Below are positions 16,891-26,505 of a DNA stretch of 42,750 nt, in pieces; position 1 is the stretch's first letter; every line of letters starts with the position of its first letter. The stretch is from contig JANXSX010000005.1 of NCBI GenBank assembly GCA_025356475.1, positions 1 to 42,750 of the forward strand, written 5' to 3'. Below the pieces are notes generated by a model. That model had not been told where the DNA came from, did not search any database, and saw nothing but the letters and a program-made list of their open reading frames with translations. The translations under genes were made by a program, and so were the position numbers. The stretch is from Isosphaeraceae bacterium. GTDB lineage: Bacteria; Planctomycetota; Planctomycetia; Isosphaerales; Isosphaeraceae.

Positions 16891-18135
16891 TCAGTTCGCC
16901 TCTCGCTCCATGAGCTTGGGCACTGGGTAAAGGTGATCCCCTAGCGGCTTTCGACCCATATCATTGTCGAATTTGCCGCCGTTATCGACACCATCCTCGC
17001 CGATCGTGTAAACAATCAAGGTGCCGTCGACTTCCGTGAGCTTGACCGGCTTCCCGGAGTAGGGGTCCATCGGAGTCGGCGGGAAGCCGGCATCGAGCAT
17101 GATGGCGTCGAGGTCGGTGGGTTTTTCTTGATGTGTCAGTTGCCAGCGGCGGATCGCCACCTTCGCTTCGGCAGCGGCGAGTAGCGACGTGCCGCGCGTG
17201 GCCACTTTGATCTGCTCCACGTAGCTCGGCATCATCAGTCGCAAGACCATGGGTGAGTCGTAGAGGCCGCCCTTGAGCTTTGCCTTGGTCAAGGCCTCAT
17301 GTTCGCTGACGATCTTGGGGTAGGGTTCGCGGAGACTCGCCAGAAGGCGGCCGACGATCTCGTCATGGACCTTGCGACTCTCGGAGTGGTCGGGCTTGGC
17401 AGCTTCGAGCTTGGTCTTGATCTTCCGGATGTAGGCCGGATCGTTGATATTCGCATAACCCGTCTTCAACTTGGCGATCGCCATGACGGGATTACTCAGG
17501 GCGTCGGAAGACTCCTTGGCACTGATCAAGGAGAGGAGGAGCTTGAATTGCCCCTCGTCATCGAGCTTGGTATCGACGGACCGACCACTCTTATCCACTT
17601 TGGCCACGTTGCGGGCTGCAAACGCGTGGGGCAATTGAAAGTCGATTGTGATGCCCGGCTGAAACACGCACTCGGGGCGTTGCTGGGCCTGAATGATCAT
17701 TGCGACTGCGGGAGCGTACTCGGCGAGCATCTCGTCAATCTCTTCCGAAGGCACACGGGCGGGATCTTTGTACCAGTTCGATGTATGCCGCTTCTTCCGT
17801 TCTTTAATCTCAGACGACCGCTCCGGAGTCGCCGAAGGAACTGCCACGGCCAGCTCTTCACCAAACTCATATAATGCTTCGAGATAAAGCGGAGCTGTGT
17901 TCCGCTGAGCAGGTGGGGCTTTGAAGAAAGCCTTCACGTCGAATGGTGTTTCAGTAAGCCATCCTGGAGCCGTTTCCACCGCGCCCGGTAACCGGGGGAG
18001 CTGGCATCCTGAGCCCTCGATCCGACTCCCTCCAAGAAACACAGAGCGATCAGACCAAATCGAAGTCGATACATCCTTGGAGGCCCCATAGTCGAGAGCG
18101 GCTGCGCCTACCCATTCTTGGGAAACGAGCACCAT
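16891..18135 (-). CDS. Hypothetical protein, likely exported, with a suspected 5' frameshift
   Basis: This 414-aa protein resembles a planctomycete family of unknown function. Landmarks are PGAVETAPGWL, DVKAFFKAPPAQRNTAPLYLEALYEFG, a helical middle, and the C-terminus MDPYSGKPVKLTEVDGTLIVYTIGEDGVDNGG. That last block is like the end of planctomycete pilin-like or secreted proteins. The first ~45 residues look wrong for an exported protein. In another frame, ATG at 18074 (or 18089) encodes a good signal peptide (YRLRFGLIALCFLEGVGS) leading to the same point. A one- or two-base shift near 17990-18020 would join them. The gene may be damaged at its 5' end. Confidence 0.6.
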   Translation of the reverse strand: MVLVSQEWVGAAALDYGASKDVSTSIWSDRSVFLGGSRIEGSGCQLPRLPGAVETAPGWLTETPFDVKAFFKAPPAQRNTAPLYLEALYEFGEELAVAVPSATPERSSEIKERKKRHTSNWYKDPARVPSEEIDEMLAEYAPAVAMIIQAQQRPECVFQPGITIDFQLPHAFAARNVAKVDKSGRSVDTKLDDEGQFKLLLSLISAKESSDALSNPVMAIAKLKTGYANINDPAYIRKIKTKLEAAKPDHSESRKVHDEIVGRLLASLREPYPKIVSEHEALTKAKLKGGLYDSPMVLRLMMPSYVEQIKVATRGTSLLAAAEAKVAIRRWQLTHQEKPTDLDAIMLDAGFPPTPMDPYSGKPVKLTEVDGTLIVYTIGEDGVDNGGKFDNDMGRKPLGDHLYPVPKLMEREAN

Positions 18136-18731
18136 CCTAATCGTGAGTGAGTGAGTTGTATTACCACGACTTCGGCTTGAACCGCAGGAGGATTGCGAAG
18201 TCCGATCCTTCCCCCTTCGGGCAGAGGTCTCTACACGTCCTTTGTAAGTGCCCCACCAGTTGATACAGATTGGGGGTTTAGCACGACTTCTTGTGCCCGT
18301 TGCGGTCGGATCAAGCTTTCGATTGTCCTGTCGGGGGGATCCCGATTCTTGCCCCCAAAAGGGCAGGACAAATCGGCCCAGGCCATCGCCCTGGTGAGAA
18401 GGTCAACGGCTCTCCAAAGCCCAGACGGTCGCTGCGCCACCATTCACCAGGACGATGGCCTGGGCTGATTTGTGGCCGCACTTTCTGGACGACAAGACCC
18501 CTGAGGACAAAGGGTTACGTCAGACTTGCCACCTCTTTTTCCCAAAGATCCAAGACATGAAGGCCAGGCACATTGCTCTGGGATGGAGTGACCAATACCC
18601 AGTGGGTGAATGAAGGGATGAGGACTTTGCAACACTCCTGGATCGACCCATGTCTCTCGCTTACGCAGGGGCTTCTTCGTGGTATACTTGTTGGTTCCGG
18701 AACGCATTAAGTTTAGGTGAGAGGCGGGATC
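18136..18731. other. 596-bp gap with one inverted repeat
   Basis: No gene is visible. Its middle holds the inverted repeat listed at 18368-18474. The final 30 bases carry a GAGG near 18719 serving the methyltransferase gene. The remainder shows no recognised feature. Confidence 0.6.
18368..18474. repeat. Inverted repeat with 30-bp arms
   Basis: Bases 18368-18397 pair with 18445-18474 at 28 of 30 positions, with a 47-bp spacer. The core is GCCCAGGCCATCG. It is non-coding and could form a long hairpin in RNA or be a small mobile repeat. It is not followed by a T-run, so a simple terminator is less likely. Confidence 0.6.
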
Positions 18732-20330
18732 ATGGTCGAGAATCAACTCTATTACGGCGACAACCTCGACGTCCTGCGGAAGAGTGTTGCAGCCGAGAGC
18801 GTAGATCTGATCTATCTCGATCCACCGTTCAATTCAAAGCGTGACTATAACTTACTATTTAAGACGCCAAAGGGCCACCAGAGCGAAGCTTCAATTACGG
18901 CCTTCGAAGATTCGTGGCATTGGGGTCAACAGGCTGAGAACGAGTTTCACGAGGTACTTCACCAGCCGAATACCAATCTTGCCGAGATCATGAGAGCGTT
19001 TCGCACGTTTCTCGGCGAAAACGATATGATGGCTTATCTCACGATGATGGCGAATCGCCTCCTTGAGATGCACCGCGTCCTCAAGCCCACCGGCTCGATC
19101 TACCTCCACTGCGACCCTACGGCATCGCACTACTTGAAGATCGTTCTCGACGGAGTATTTGGAAAAGAGAATTTCAGGAACGAGATCATCTGGAAGCGTA
19201 CGAGCGGCCATAGCGACGCACGTGGCTATGGTTCCAGCCATGACTCAATATTCTTTTATGCAAAGACTGATCGTTTTTTGTGGAATGAAATTTACCAGCC
19301 ATACGACCCAGCTTATGTAGAACAGTATTACCGATACACCGACGAAAGTGGGCGACGGTTCATGTCCGGCGATCTTGGCGCCGCAGGCCTCACTGGAGGC
19401 GGGTACACGTATCAATGGAAGGGCGTGACAAGGCTATGGCGGTGCCCCGTCGAGACGATGGAACGACTCGACCGAGAAGGACGTGTCTTCTACACGCGAA
19501 ATGGCATTCCTCGACAAAAACGATACCTTGACGAAGCTAAGGGAATGCCGACTCAAGACTTATGGACGGATTTGGAATCGTTACGATCCTGGCATGAGGA
19601 ACGGCTCGGCTACCCGACCCAGAAGCCCCTTGCCTTACTTGAACGAATGATATCGGCCAGCTCCAACGAAGGAGACGTTATCCTAGATCCGTTCTGCGGG
19701 TGTGGAACTGCTGTCCACGCCGCAGAGAAACTCAAACGCAAATGGATTGGTATCGACATCACTCATCTGGCAATCTCACTGATCGAAAAGCGGCTCAAGG
19801 ATGCTTTTGGCGTCAGGTGCAAGTTTGAAGTGCATGGCACGCCGAAGGACCTGGACGCGGCTACAGATCTTGCCGCTCGCGATAAATATCAATTCCAGTG
19901 GTGGGCAGTTTCGCTCGTCGACGCGCAACCATTTCAAGGGAAGAAAAAGGGCGCGGACGGCGGGGTTGACGGCGTGAAGTACTTTTATGATATCAACAGC
20001 AAGGAGGCCCTGAAGATTGTGATCAGCGTGAAGGGTGGCAGTCTCAAGGCAGACGACATCCGCGCGCTCAATCACGTCCGTGAGCGGGAGAAGGCCGAGA
20101 TCGCTCTGTTCATTTCACTCAACGAGCCCAGCTCCGGGATGCGTGCGGACGCAGCAGCCGCCGGATTTTACACGAGTGCCAACGGGAAGAAATATCCTCG
20201 CATCCAGCCCCTCTCGATCAACGGTCTCCTCTCCCGGTCTCAGCGAGCCGAACATCCCGATTATGCACCGAGCGTAAACTTTAAGAAGACGAAGCCCGAG
20301 AACCCCGATCGGCAAGGGCGGTTGTTATAG
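18732..20330 (+). CDS. DNA methyltransferase fused to a PD-(D/E)xK nuclease-like domain
   Basis: This 532-aa protein begins with an N6-adenine/N4-cytosine methyltransferase of the beta order. Motif IV comes first as LDPPFNS (29-35), and the SAM-binding motif I comes late as LDPFCGCGTA (318-327), as in type III Mod proteins. Residues about 370-500 form a second domain with GADGGVDG (407-414) and ISVKGG (431-436). This is the D...xVK spacing of an Mrr-like PD-(D/E)xK nuclease core (Asp413, Lys434). The chain may thus modify and cut DNA, or the second domain may only bind DNA. A GAGG lies nine bases before the ATG. No restriction partner or specificity gene is nearby. Confidence 0.85.
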   Translation: MVENQLYYGDNLDVLRKSVAAESVDLIYLDPPFNSKRDYNLLFKTPKGHQSEASITAFEDSWHWGQQAENEFHEVLHQPNTNLAEIMRAFRTFLGENDMMAYLTMMANRLLEMHRVLKPTGSIYLHCDPTASHYLKIVLDGVFGKENFRNEIIWKRTSGHSDARGYGSSHDSIFFYAKTDRFLWNEIYQPYDPAYVEQYYRYTDESGRRFMSGDLGAAGLTGGGYTYQWKGVTRLWRCPVETMERLDREGRVFYTRNGIPRQKRYLDEAKGMPTQDLWTDLESLRSWHEERLGYPTQKPLALLERMISASSNEGDVILDPFCGCGTAVHAAEKLKRKWIGIDITHLAISLIEKRLKDAFGVRCKFEVHGTPKDLDAATDLAARDKYQFQWWAVSLVDAQPFQGKKKGADGGVDGVKYFYDINSKEALKIVISVKGGSLKADDIRALNHVREREKAEIALFISLNEPSSGMRADAAAAGFYTSANGKKYPRIQPLSINGLLSRSQRAEHPDYAPSVNFKKTKPENPDRQGRLL

Positions 20331-20453
20331 AGGCGGTAACCATGCTTTTTCTGTTTCTCGGAAATAGAAAGAGCTGGAGTTACCAAGAAGGTTAAACGTC
20401 CCAGCAACATCAATATCCAGATGTGTAGATTTCTTGCAATTGGGACGTTCTGA

Positions 20454-22526
20454 TTACGATTGATCGTGCATAACCTGTTTGATTCCATCGACACCCACAA
20501 CAGGTGCCTGGCATGCGAACTTCTCGCAGATGTAGGTTGTGGTCTGTCCCGCAATCGCCGTTCGCCCTTCCAGGAGTGGCATCAACTCGGTCGAGGTCCC
20601 GGAGGGTGCGACGACCTTATGGGGCAAGAACTTGGTGTAGATCGCTTCGAGCACCTCGGCCACTCCACGAGGTTCCGAGCCGGCGATCACAGCGTACTCC
20701 CGGACTGGGCCGAGCAGAAAGTCGAGGGCAATGACACTCTGGCCGGCGGCAGTTGGGGCCTTCTCCATGATCGCCTTGACGGCTTGCAAGGTCTCCTGGC
20801 CAATAGCGAAGAGATCCTCGCGACCGGTCAGTGCCCCTAGCCGCAAGAGCGCTGTCGCGGCCATCGCATTACCCGAGGGCGTTGCATTGTCGAACGTATC
20901 TTTCTGTCGAACCACCAACGCTTCGTGGCTCTTGCCCGTGTAAAAGAAGCCACCATCGGTGGCGAGAAACTCGGAAATCATCACGTCGGAGAGGCTCAAC
21001 GCACCCTCCAACCAGCGGGGCTCGCCGGTCACTTCATAGAGCCGGGTCAGCCCATCGATCAGGTTGGCATAGTCATCGAGATATGCGTTGAATTTCGCTT
21101 GACCATCCTTGTAGGAGTGCAACAGCTTGCCGTCGGCAGTCCGCAAGGTGTCGAGCACGAACCCGGCAGCCTTACGCGCAGCATCAAGGTACCGATCGTC
21201 GCCGAGGATGCGTGCTCCTTCCGCCAGCGGGGCGATCATCAGGCCGTTCCACGAGGTCAAGACTTTCGTGTCCTTACCGGGAGGAATGCGACCCTCACGC
21301 ACTTCGAGCAGTTTGGCCCGATCTTCAGCCAAGCTATGGCGAAGTTCAGACTCGTCGCAACCGAGCATCTTGGCGGCCTGGGAGAGCGGCTTGATCAGAT
21401 TCAAAATGTTCGACTCTTCCCAGTTGCCATGCTTCGAGACATCATAGCAATAAGTGAACGCTTTTGCATGTTCTTCGCCAAGGATCGACTCGACCTCCGC
21501 GAGTGACCAGACATAGTATTTACCTTCAACCCCTTCGCTATCGGCGTCCTCGGTCGCGTAGAAGCCCCCCTCGGGCGCGGTCATGCGGAGAAGGATGTAA
21601 TCCATCGTCTCACGAGCCACTCGTGCGAATTCCGGCTCACCAGTCAATTGATATGCTTCAAGATACGTCGTGGAAAGTAGGGCGTTGTCGTATAACATCT
21701 TCTCGAAGTGGGGGGCCAGCCAACGATCGTCGGTCGAATAGCGGGCGAACCCGCCGGCAAGATGGTCGTAGATCCCCCCTCGTGACATCTTGTCGAGCGT
21801 ATGCTTGACCATATGAAGCGCGTGTTCGTCACCGGTACGAGCATGTTGACGAATCAGGACTCGCAGATCCATGGGATGGGGGAACTTGGGGGCCGAGCCG
21901 AACCCCCCGTGCAGCGGTTCGAAGGCCCGGGCCAAAGCTCTCGCGGCGGTATCGAGCAACCCGACCTCAAGCTCGCCCGCCGAGGTTGGCATCGAAGCCA
22001 TCGCCTGGAGCTGCTCGACCATCTGCCCTGCCGAGGCAAGGATCTCGTCCCGGCGCTCGACCCAGGCTCGGTGGACACTCAGGAGGACGCGCGGGAAGCC
22101 CGGCATTCCTCGACGATCCTCAGGGGGATAATAGGTCCCGCCGAAGAATGGTTTCAGGTCCGGGGTCAAGAAAACCGACATAGGCCAGCCCCCTTGACCT
22201 GTCATCGCCTGAACTGCCGACATGTAGATTTGATCGATATCCGGACGTTCTTCACGGTCGACCTTGATGTTGATGAAATGGTCATTCATCACGGCGGCGA
22301 TGGCCGGCACTTCGAAGCTCTCACGCTCCATCACGTGACACCAGTGACAGGCGGAGTAACCTACCGAGAGGAAGATGGGCTTGTTCTCAGCCTTCGACCG
22401 AGCGAGAGCCTCAGGGCCCCACGGGTACCAATCGACCGGATTGGCCGCATGCTGGAGCAGATACGGGCTGGTCTCGGCGGCCAGTCGGTTGGTCTTATGG
22501 TCAGCCGGGTGCGCGTGGTCAGTCAT
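20454..22526 (-). CDS. YyaL/DUF255 thioredoxin-domain protein
   Basis: This 690-aa protein belongs to the YyaL/spermatogenesis-associated-20 family. A thioredoxin-like domain comes first ([21 protein letters not shown], then CHWCHVM with Cys60 and Cys63), followed by [15 protein letters not shown] and GGTYYPP. The remainder is an (alpha/alpha)6 barrel like N-acylglucosamine epimerases ([30 protein letters not shown]). The length is typical. The biochemical function is not established. A GTG at 22598 overlaps the lpxB stop (GTGA) in frame, but the ATG at 22526 begins nearer the conserved part. It probably shares a transcript with lpxB. Confidence 0.92.
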   Translation of the reverse strand: MTDHAHPADHKTNRLAAETSPYLLQHAANPVDWYPWGPEALARSKAENKPIFLSVGYSACHWCHVMERESFEVPAIAAVMNDHFINIKVDREERPDIDQIYMSAVQAMTGQGGWPMSVFLTPDLKPFFGGTYYPPEDRRGMPGFPRVLLSVHRAWVERRDEILASAGQMVEQLQAMASMPTSAGELEVGLLDTAARALARAFEPLHGGFGSAPKFPHPMDLRVLIRQHARTGDEHALHMVKHTLDKMSRGGIYDHLAGGFARYSTDDRWLAPHFEKMLYDNALLSTTYLEAYQLTGEPEFARVARETMDYILLRMTAPEGGFYATEDADSEGVEGKYYVWSLAEVESILGEEHAKAFTYCYDVSKHGNWEESNILNLIKPLSQAAKMLGCDESELRHSLAEDRAKLLEVREGRIPPGKDTKVLTSWNGLMIAPLAEGARILGDDRYLDAARKAAGFVLDTLRTADGKLLHSYKDGQAKFNAYLDDYANLIDGLTRLYEVTGEPRWLEGALSLSDVMISEFLATDGGFFYTGKSHEALVVRQKDTFDNATPSGNAMAATALLRLGALTGREDLFAIGQETLQAVKAIMEKAPTAAGQSVIALDFLLGPVREYAVIAGSEPRGVAEVLEAIYTKFLPHKVVAPSGTSTELMPLLEGRTAIAGQTTTYICEKFACQAPVVGVDGIKQVMHDQS

Positions 22527-22594
22527 CGAGGTTGCGATCCAGCAGGAGGTCGGGCGTGGGAGCCCCTGAGTATCGCATGACCAGGCCGTTTCTG

Positions 22595-23782
22595 TCACGC
22601 CTGCTGCGGGGTGTGAATCTGCCCGAGGTGATGAGAGGGGATCGAGCCTTGGCCCAGAAATTCGAGGATCCGCGCGGCAGCTCGGTCCGAGGCTCCGGGG
22701 ACCGCGACCTTGGTCCGTAACGCGTTCAGCTCCGCGACCTTATGCGCTTTGGCCACTGGATCGCCCAGCCATGTGGCCGCCCAACCTGCCAACTCCTTGG
22801 AGACATCACCCGGGGCCAGGTACTCAGGGAAAACCTCGCGATCGGCGAGCAAGTTTACCAGGCTGATGTACTTGCTCTTGATGAACTTCTTGGCGATCCA
22901 GAGGTCAACCTTGTTGATCCGGTAGAGGACGACGGTCGGCAGATTCTCGGCCAGAAGCTCCAGACCGACCGAACCTGAGACCGCCCACGCGGCATCCGCG
23001 CGACGGATCAACTCAGGAGTCTTGGCGATGAAGATCTCAAGGTTGTCGATGGCCCCGGACTTGTCGAGCATCTCCTGGACCATCTCGGCATGCCGGGGTC
23101 GCAGGCAGGCGACGACGTACCGGACGTCAGGGAACGTCTGGCTGAGCGTACGGGCAGCGTCCAGTATCGTCGGGACGTTTCGCAGAACTTCCTGGGTCCG
23201 TGAGCCGGGCAAAATCGCCACGACCGGGCCCGGTTTGGCTTGCTGATCGGCCAGGAACGGAGCGTCCAAGATCCGCTCGGCGAGTTCGTCGAAGTAAGGA
23301 TGGCCAATGTAGGTTGCCGATTCATAGCCCCGAGCGTGGTACCACTCGGGCTCGAACGGAAGGCTACACAGGACAAGATTAACCCACTTCTGAACCTTCT
23401 TGATCCGCCAGCCAGCCCAGGCCCAGATCTGGGGAGGGACATAATAAATCACCGGCACTCCATGACGTTTGGCCCGTTTGGCCAGTGCCCAGTGGAAGCC
23501 TGGATAATCGATCAAGATTACGGCGTCGGGCTTGTCATCGCGGAAGATCCGTTCGGCCTCGTCGGCCAGCCGGAAGAATGTGGGCAAGTTCCACAAGACG
23601 CGCAAGATCCACATTACGGCGAGGTCAACGAGCGGATAGACGAGAGTGACCCCGGCCTTCTCAGAATGTTCGCCCCCAAAGCCAACGAAGGTCGCGTCGG
23701 GCCGAAGCTTCTTGATTGAGTGGACAAGGTTCGCCGCGTGCAGGTCGCCGCTAGGCTCACCGGCTGAGATGAAGAGGCGCAT
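22595..23782 (-). CDS. lpxB: Lipid-A-disaccharide synthase
   Basis: LpxB joins UDP-diacylglucosamine and lipid X to form the lipid A disaccharide at the inner membrane, in lipopolysaccharide synthesis. The 395-aa product opens with the family hallmark [16 protein letters not shown]. It continues with [49 protein letters not shown] and SGSVGLELL. The length is normal and the start is the ATG two residues before the conserved strand. This indicates an outer membrane with lipid A. The other lpx genes are not in the window, so lpxB is separate from the usual fabZ-lpxA cluster. Confidence 0.96.
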   Translation of the reverse strand: MRLFISAGEPSGDLHAANLVHSIKKLRPDATFVGFGGEHSEKAGVTLVYPLVDLAVMWILRVLWNLPTFFRLADEAERIFRDDKPDAVILIDYPGFHWALAKRAKRHGVPVIYYVPPQIWAWAGWRIKKVQKWVNLVLCSLPFEPEWYHARGYESATYIGHPYFDELAERILDAPFLADQQAKPGPVVAILPGSRTQEVLRNVPTILDAARTLSQTFPDVRYVVACLRPRHAEMVQEMLDKSGAIDNLEIFIAKTPELIRRADAAWAVSGSVGLELLAENLPTVVLYRINKVDLWIAKKFIKSKYISLVNLLADREVFPEYLAPGDVSKELAGWAATWLGDPVAKAHKVAELNALRTKVAVPGASDRAAARILEFLGQGSIPSHHLGQIHTPQQA

Positions 23783-24000
23783 GATGTTGGCTCGCGCATC
23801 CTTGCCTGGGTTGATCCGGGACCGACCCCGTGCCCGAGACTACCCGATCACCCCGAAATCGAGAAGCCGACTCCACATCGCCACTCCCCCCCAACCAAAC
23901 GGCGGCCCCCCACGCTGCGGCGAACTCGACCCAGATCCAGCCACAACCTCAGACTGGTTGGATGCTTGAGGTTGAGACGCCGAGCTCGATTCCATCAACC

Positions 24001-25371
24001 TCACACTCCCTCCTCCGGTTCCTCGCCTCCTTCATCGGGGATCTCTAACTCTTTGATCCGTCGGTAGAGCCTTGGTCGAGAGATCCCCAACAGGTCGGCG
24101 GCCTTGGACTTATTCTGACGTCCTTTTTTGAGGGCATGTTCAATCAAATGACGTTCTAGTTCGTTCAGGAGTTGGTCAAGCGGTTGGGCAGGGGGCTCGG
24201 GAGGGGGGAGGTAGGCGGCGGCTTGGTGGCCTCGAATGCCGAGCGGTAGGTCGTCGACCTCAATGAACACTGAGTCGCCAGTGGAATGGGCGTGATCGAT
24301 CACTCGGGCGAACTCGCGGAGGTTGCCGGGCCAATCATAGGCCATAAAGACATCAAGTGCCTGAGGACGGAATCCTGCCCGGTGTCGACTCACCCGCAAA
24401 TTGGCCTTTTCAAGCAGGTGCGCGGCCAGGAGCGGTAGCTCGTCAAGGCGCTGGCGAAGCGGTGTCAGACGCAAGATCAGGGGTGATAAGGCGTGAAAGA
24501 GGTCGTCCCGGAATGTGCCGGCTCGACGGGCTTCGTCGAGATCGCCTGCGGTGGTTGCAATCAGTCGCGGTCCGTCTCGATGCTCGAGAGCGGTCGCAAG
24601 CTTGGCTTGAAGGTCGCGTGGTAATCGCAAGACGTCGCCCAGGATTACCGTCGACTCAGGACGGAAATTCAACCCACGCGAGGTCCCCTGGTCGGAACCG
24701 AACAGCTCGCGGTCGAGGACTTCGATCGGAAGTGCCTCAACGTCGAACGGCAGAAAAGGGGCTCCTCGTCCAATCCCTTGGCGGTGGATTGCGCGGGCAA
24801 CGGTGTGCTTACCGGTCCCCGACTCGCCCACAATCAGGATCGGCATGCGAGAGCCCGACGCCAGGTGGACCTGTTCGAGGAGGCGGTCGTGCGCTGGGCC
24901 GCGACCGATCAGGCTATCGAAACCGTGACGAGAGTAGGCCAGGTCTCGGGCATCCAGGAGGGCGATCCGAGTGCGCTGCCAATCACTTTCTGGGGCCTGG
25001 GCAGGCGCGTCCATCGGTCGAACCAGGCCGAGAATGCCGAGGCGTTCCCCCTTGGGATCATGCCAGGGCCAGAATTCGACCTTGCGCCAGATCCGTTCGC
25101 CACCGGTGGTGTGGAAGAGACTCGCCCCTCCGCACGGTTGGCCGAGCAGAGCCTCGGGAGGTGGCTGCAAGCTCGCTGCTAGACTGGTACGATCGGCACC
25201 CGGATTCGAGCAAGGCGTTCCCAGGACCGTTTCGCTGGAGCAGCCGGTGAAAGCTTCGAACGCGGAATTTACGAACGCAAGCTTGCAACCGGCATCAAGC
25301 ACGAAGCCGGGCTCGCGTGCTTGACGGACCATTGCATCGATTTTGAAGTGGGCCGCGCGTGAGGACGCCAT
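24001..25371 (-). CDS. Sigma-54-type activator with degenerate ATPase motifs
   Basis: This 456-aa protein has the layout of a bacterial enhancer-binding protein: a PAS-like sensor (about 15-120), an AAA+ domain (about 152-375) and a Fis-type helix-turn-helix (NKSKAADLLGISRPRLYRRIKEL). Walker A is intact (GESGTGKH, 182-189). The GAFTGA loop that touches sigma-54 is not present: after RELFGSDQG the sequence is TSRGLNF. Walker B, normally LDEI, reads ILGDV. The sensor and arginine-finger region (TFRDDLFHAL) is near normal. It may therefore act as a DNA-binding regulator without sigma-54 remodelling. It lies about 220 bp upstream of lpxB on the same strand. Confidence 0.88.
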   Translation of the reverse strand: MASSRAAHFKIDAMVRQAREPGFVLDAGCKLAFVNSAFEAFTGCSSETVLGTPCSNPGADRTSLAASLQPPPEALLGQPCGGASLFHTTGGERIWRKVEFWPWHDPKGERLGILGLVRPMDAPAQAPESDWQRTRIALLDARDLAYSRHGFDSLIGRGPAHDRLLEQVHLASGSRMPILIVGESGTGKHTVARAIHRQGIGRGAPFLPFDVEALPIEVLDRELFGSDQGTSRGLNFRPESTVILGDVLRLPRDLQAKLATALEHRDGPRLIATTAGDLDEARRAGTFRDDLFHALSPLILRLTPLRQRLDELPLLAAHLLEKANLRVSRHRAGFRPQALDVFMAYDWPGNLREFARVIDHAHSTGDSVFIEVDDLPLGIRGHQAAAYLPPPEPPAQPLDQLLNELERHLIEHALKKGRQNKSKAADLLGISRPRLYRRIKELEIPDEGGEEPEEGV

Positions 25372-25497
25372 GGCTGCAATCGATTACCTTGGGGTGCGAC
25401 CTAGGGACAACAGCAGATCGTGACGTGACATGAAGGGTGAGGCAAGAACATCGCCGCGCCCGCGCTCAAAGGCAAGTGAAATCAGGAAAGCCCCCTA

Positions 25498-26505
25498 ATG
25501 ATTGAGGTGAGTTCCGTGTGGACAGTGGCACTTGACGGCGGCACAACGAACACCAGGGCTCGACTCCTGAAGGGGGACCAGGTCGTCGCGACCGCTCGAC
25601 GCTCCGTCGGGGTCCGCGACACGGTTCTCTCTGGTGGCGGGGTCAGTCCGCTCGCGCTGGCCGTTCGCGAAGTCATCGCGGAGGTCCTCGCACGCGGGGA
25701 TTGCCCACAGCCCGACCGGATCATCGCGGCTGGGATGCTCGGTGCCCCCGACGTCGGCCTCACCGGGGTCCCCCATGTGATCGCTCCCGCCGGTATCGAC
25801 GAGCTGGCCCGGGGTGCGATCTCAAAAGTGATGCCCGAGATCAGCCCGATCCCCATTCTATTCATCCCAGGTGTACGGACACCCCCGGGAGATGGGCCGG
25901 ATGGGTGGGCTGAGGTCGATGTGATGCGTGGGGAGGAATGCGAAACCCTGGGTGTCTGGCTGACGTTGAAGCCCCAGGGGCGATTGGCATTCGTCTGGCC
26001 AGGCTCGCATACAAAGTACGTCGAAGTCGACGAGACCGGTCGGATTACATCGAGCGCAACGACCTTGGCGGGCGAGCTGACCATGGCAGTGGCTCGCCAC
26101 ACCCTGATCGCTGGAAGTCTACCCGAAGAATGGCCTGCGGAGCTCGACCCCCAGGCCGTCGCGATGGCACAGCGGCTGGTGCTTGAGAAGCACGTCACCC
26201 TGATGAGAATGGCTTTTCTGGTCCGCGTGGCCGCTCTGACGCAGGTGCTCAGTCCTGCACAACGGGTTGCATTTTGGATTGCGGCCGTCGCGGTCGAGGA
26301 TGCAATGCACCTGGGTCTACACACGGTAACCGAGACGATCGACATCCGGGTCGGTGGTCGAGGGTCAATCAGGTCAATCTACTGCGACGTAATTCGACAG
26401 GTGTCGAATCACGAAGTCGAGGCGATCAATGATGAGCTCAACGAGCGAGCGAGCGCGCTCGGGGCGCTCGCAGTCGCTGAGCGTTGGGAGCAGCTCAACC
26501 GCTGA
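25498..26505 (+). CDS. 2-dehydro-3-deoxygalactonokinase (DgoK-like)
   Basis: This 335-aa kinase of the DgoK family phosphorylates 2-dehydro-3-deoxy-galactonate (KDGal) in galactonate breakdown. The N-terminal phosphate loop is VALDGGTTNTRARLL, where many members have DWGTTN. Other blocks are AAGMLGAPDVGL, VDVMRGEECETLG, VWPGSHTKYVEVD and LAGELTMA, in family order. The length is slightly above average. The ATG at 25498 has an AGGAAAG about nine bases before it. No dgoA aldolase or dgoD dehydratase is beside it, so the pathway is inferred from family only. Sugar-acid specificity may differ. Confidence 0.87.
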   Translation: MIEVSSVWTVALDGGTTNTRARLLKGDQVVATARRSVGVRDTVLSGGGVSPLALAVREVIAEVLARGDCPQPDRIIAAGMLGAPDVGLTGVPHVIAPAGIDELARGAISKVMPEISPIPILFIPGVRTPPGDGPDGWAEVDVMRGEECETLGVWLTLKPQGRLAFVWPGSHTKYVEVDETGRITSSATTLAGELTMAVARHTLIAGSLPEEWPAELDPQAVAMAQRLVLEKHVTLMRMAFLVRVAALTQVLSPAQRVAFWIAAVAVEDAMHLGLHTVTETIDIRVGGRGSIRSIYCDVIRQVSNHEVEAINDELNERASALGALAVAERWEQLNR

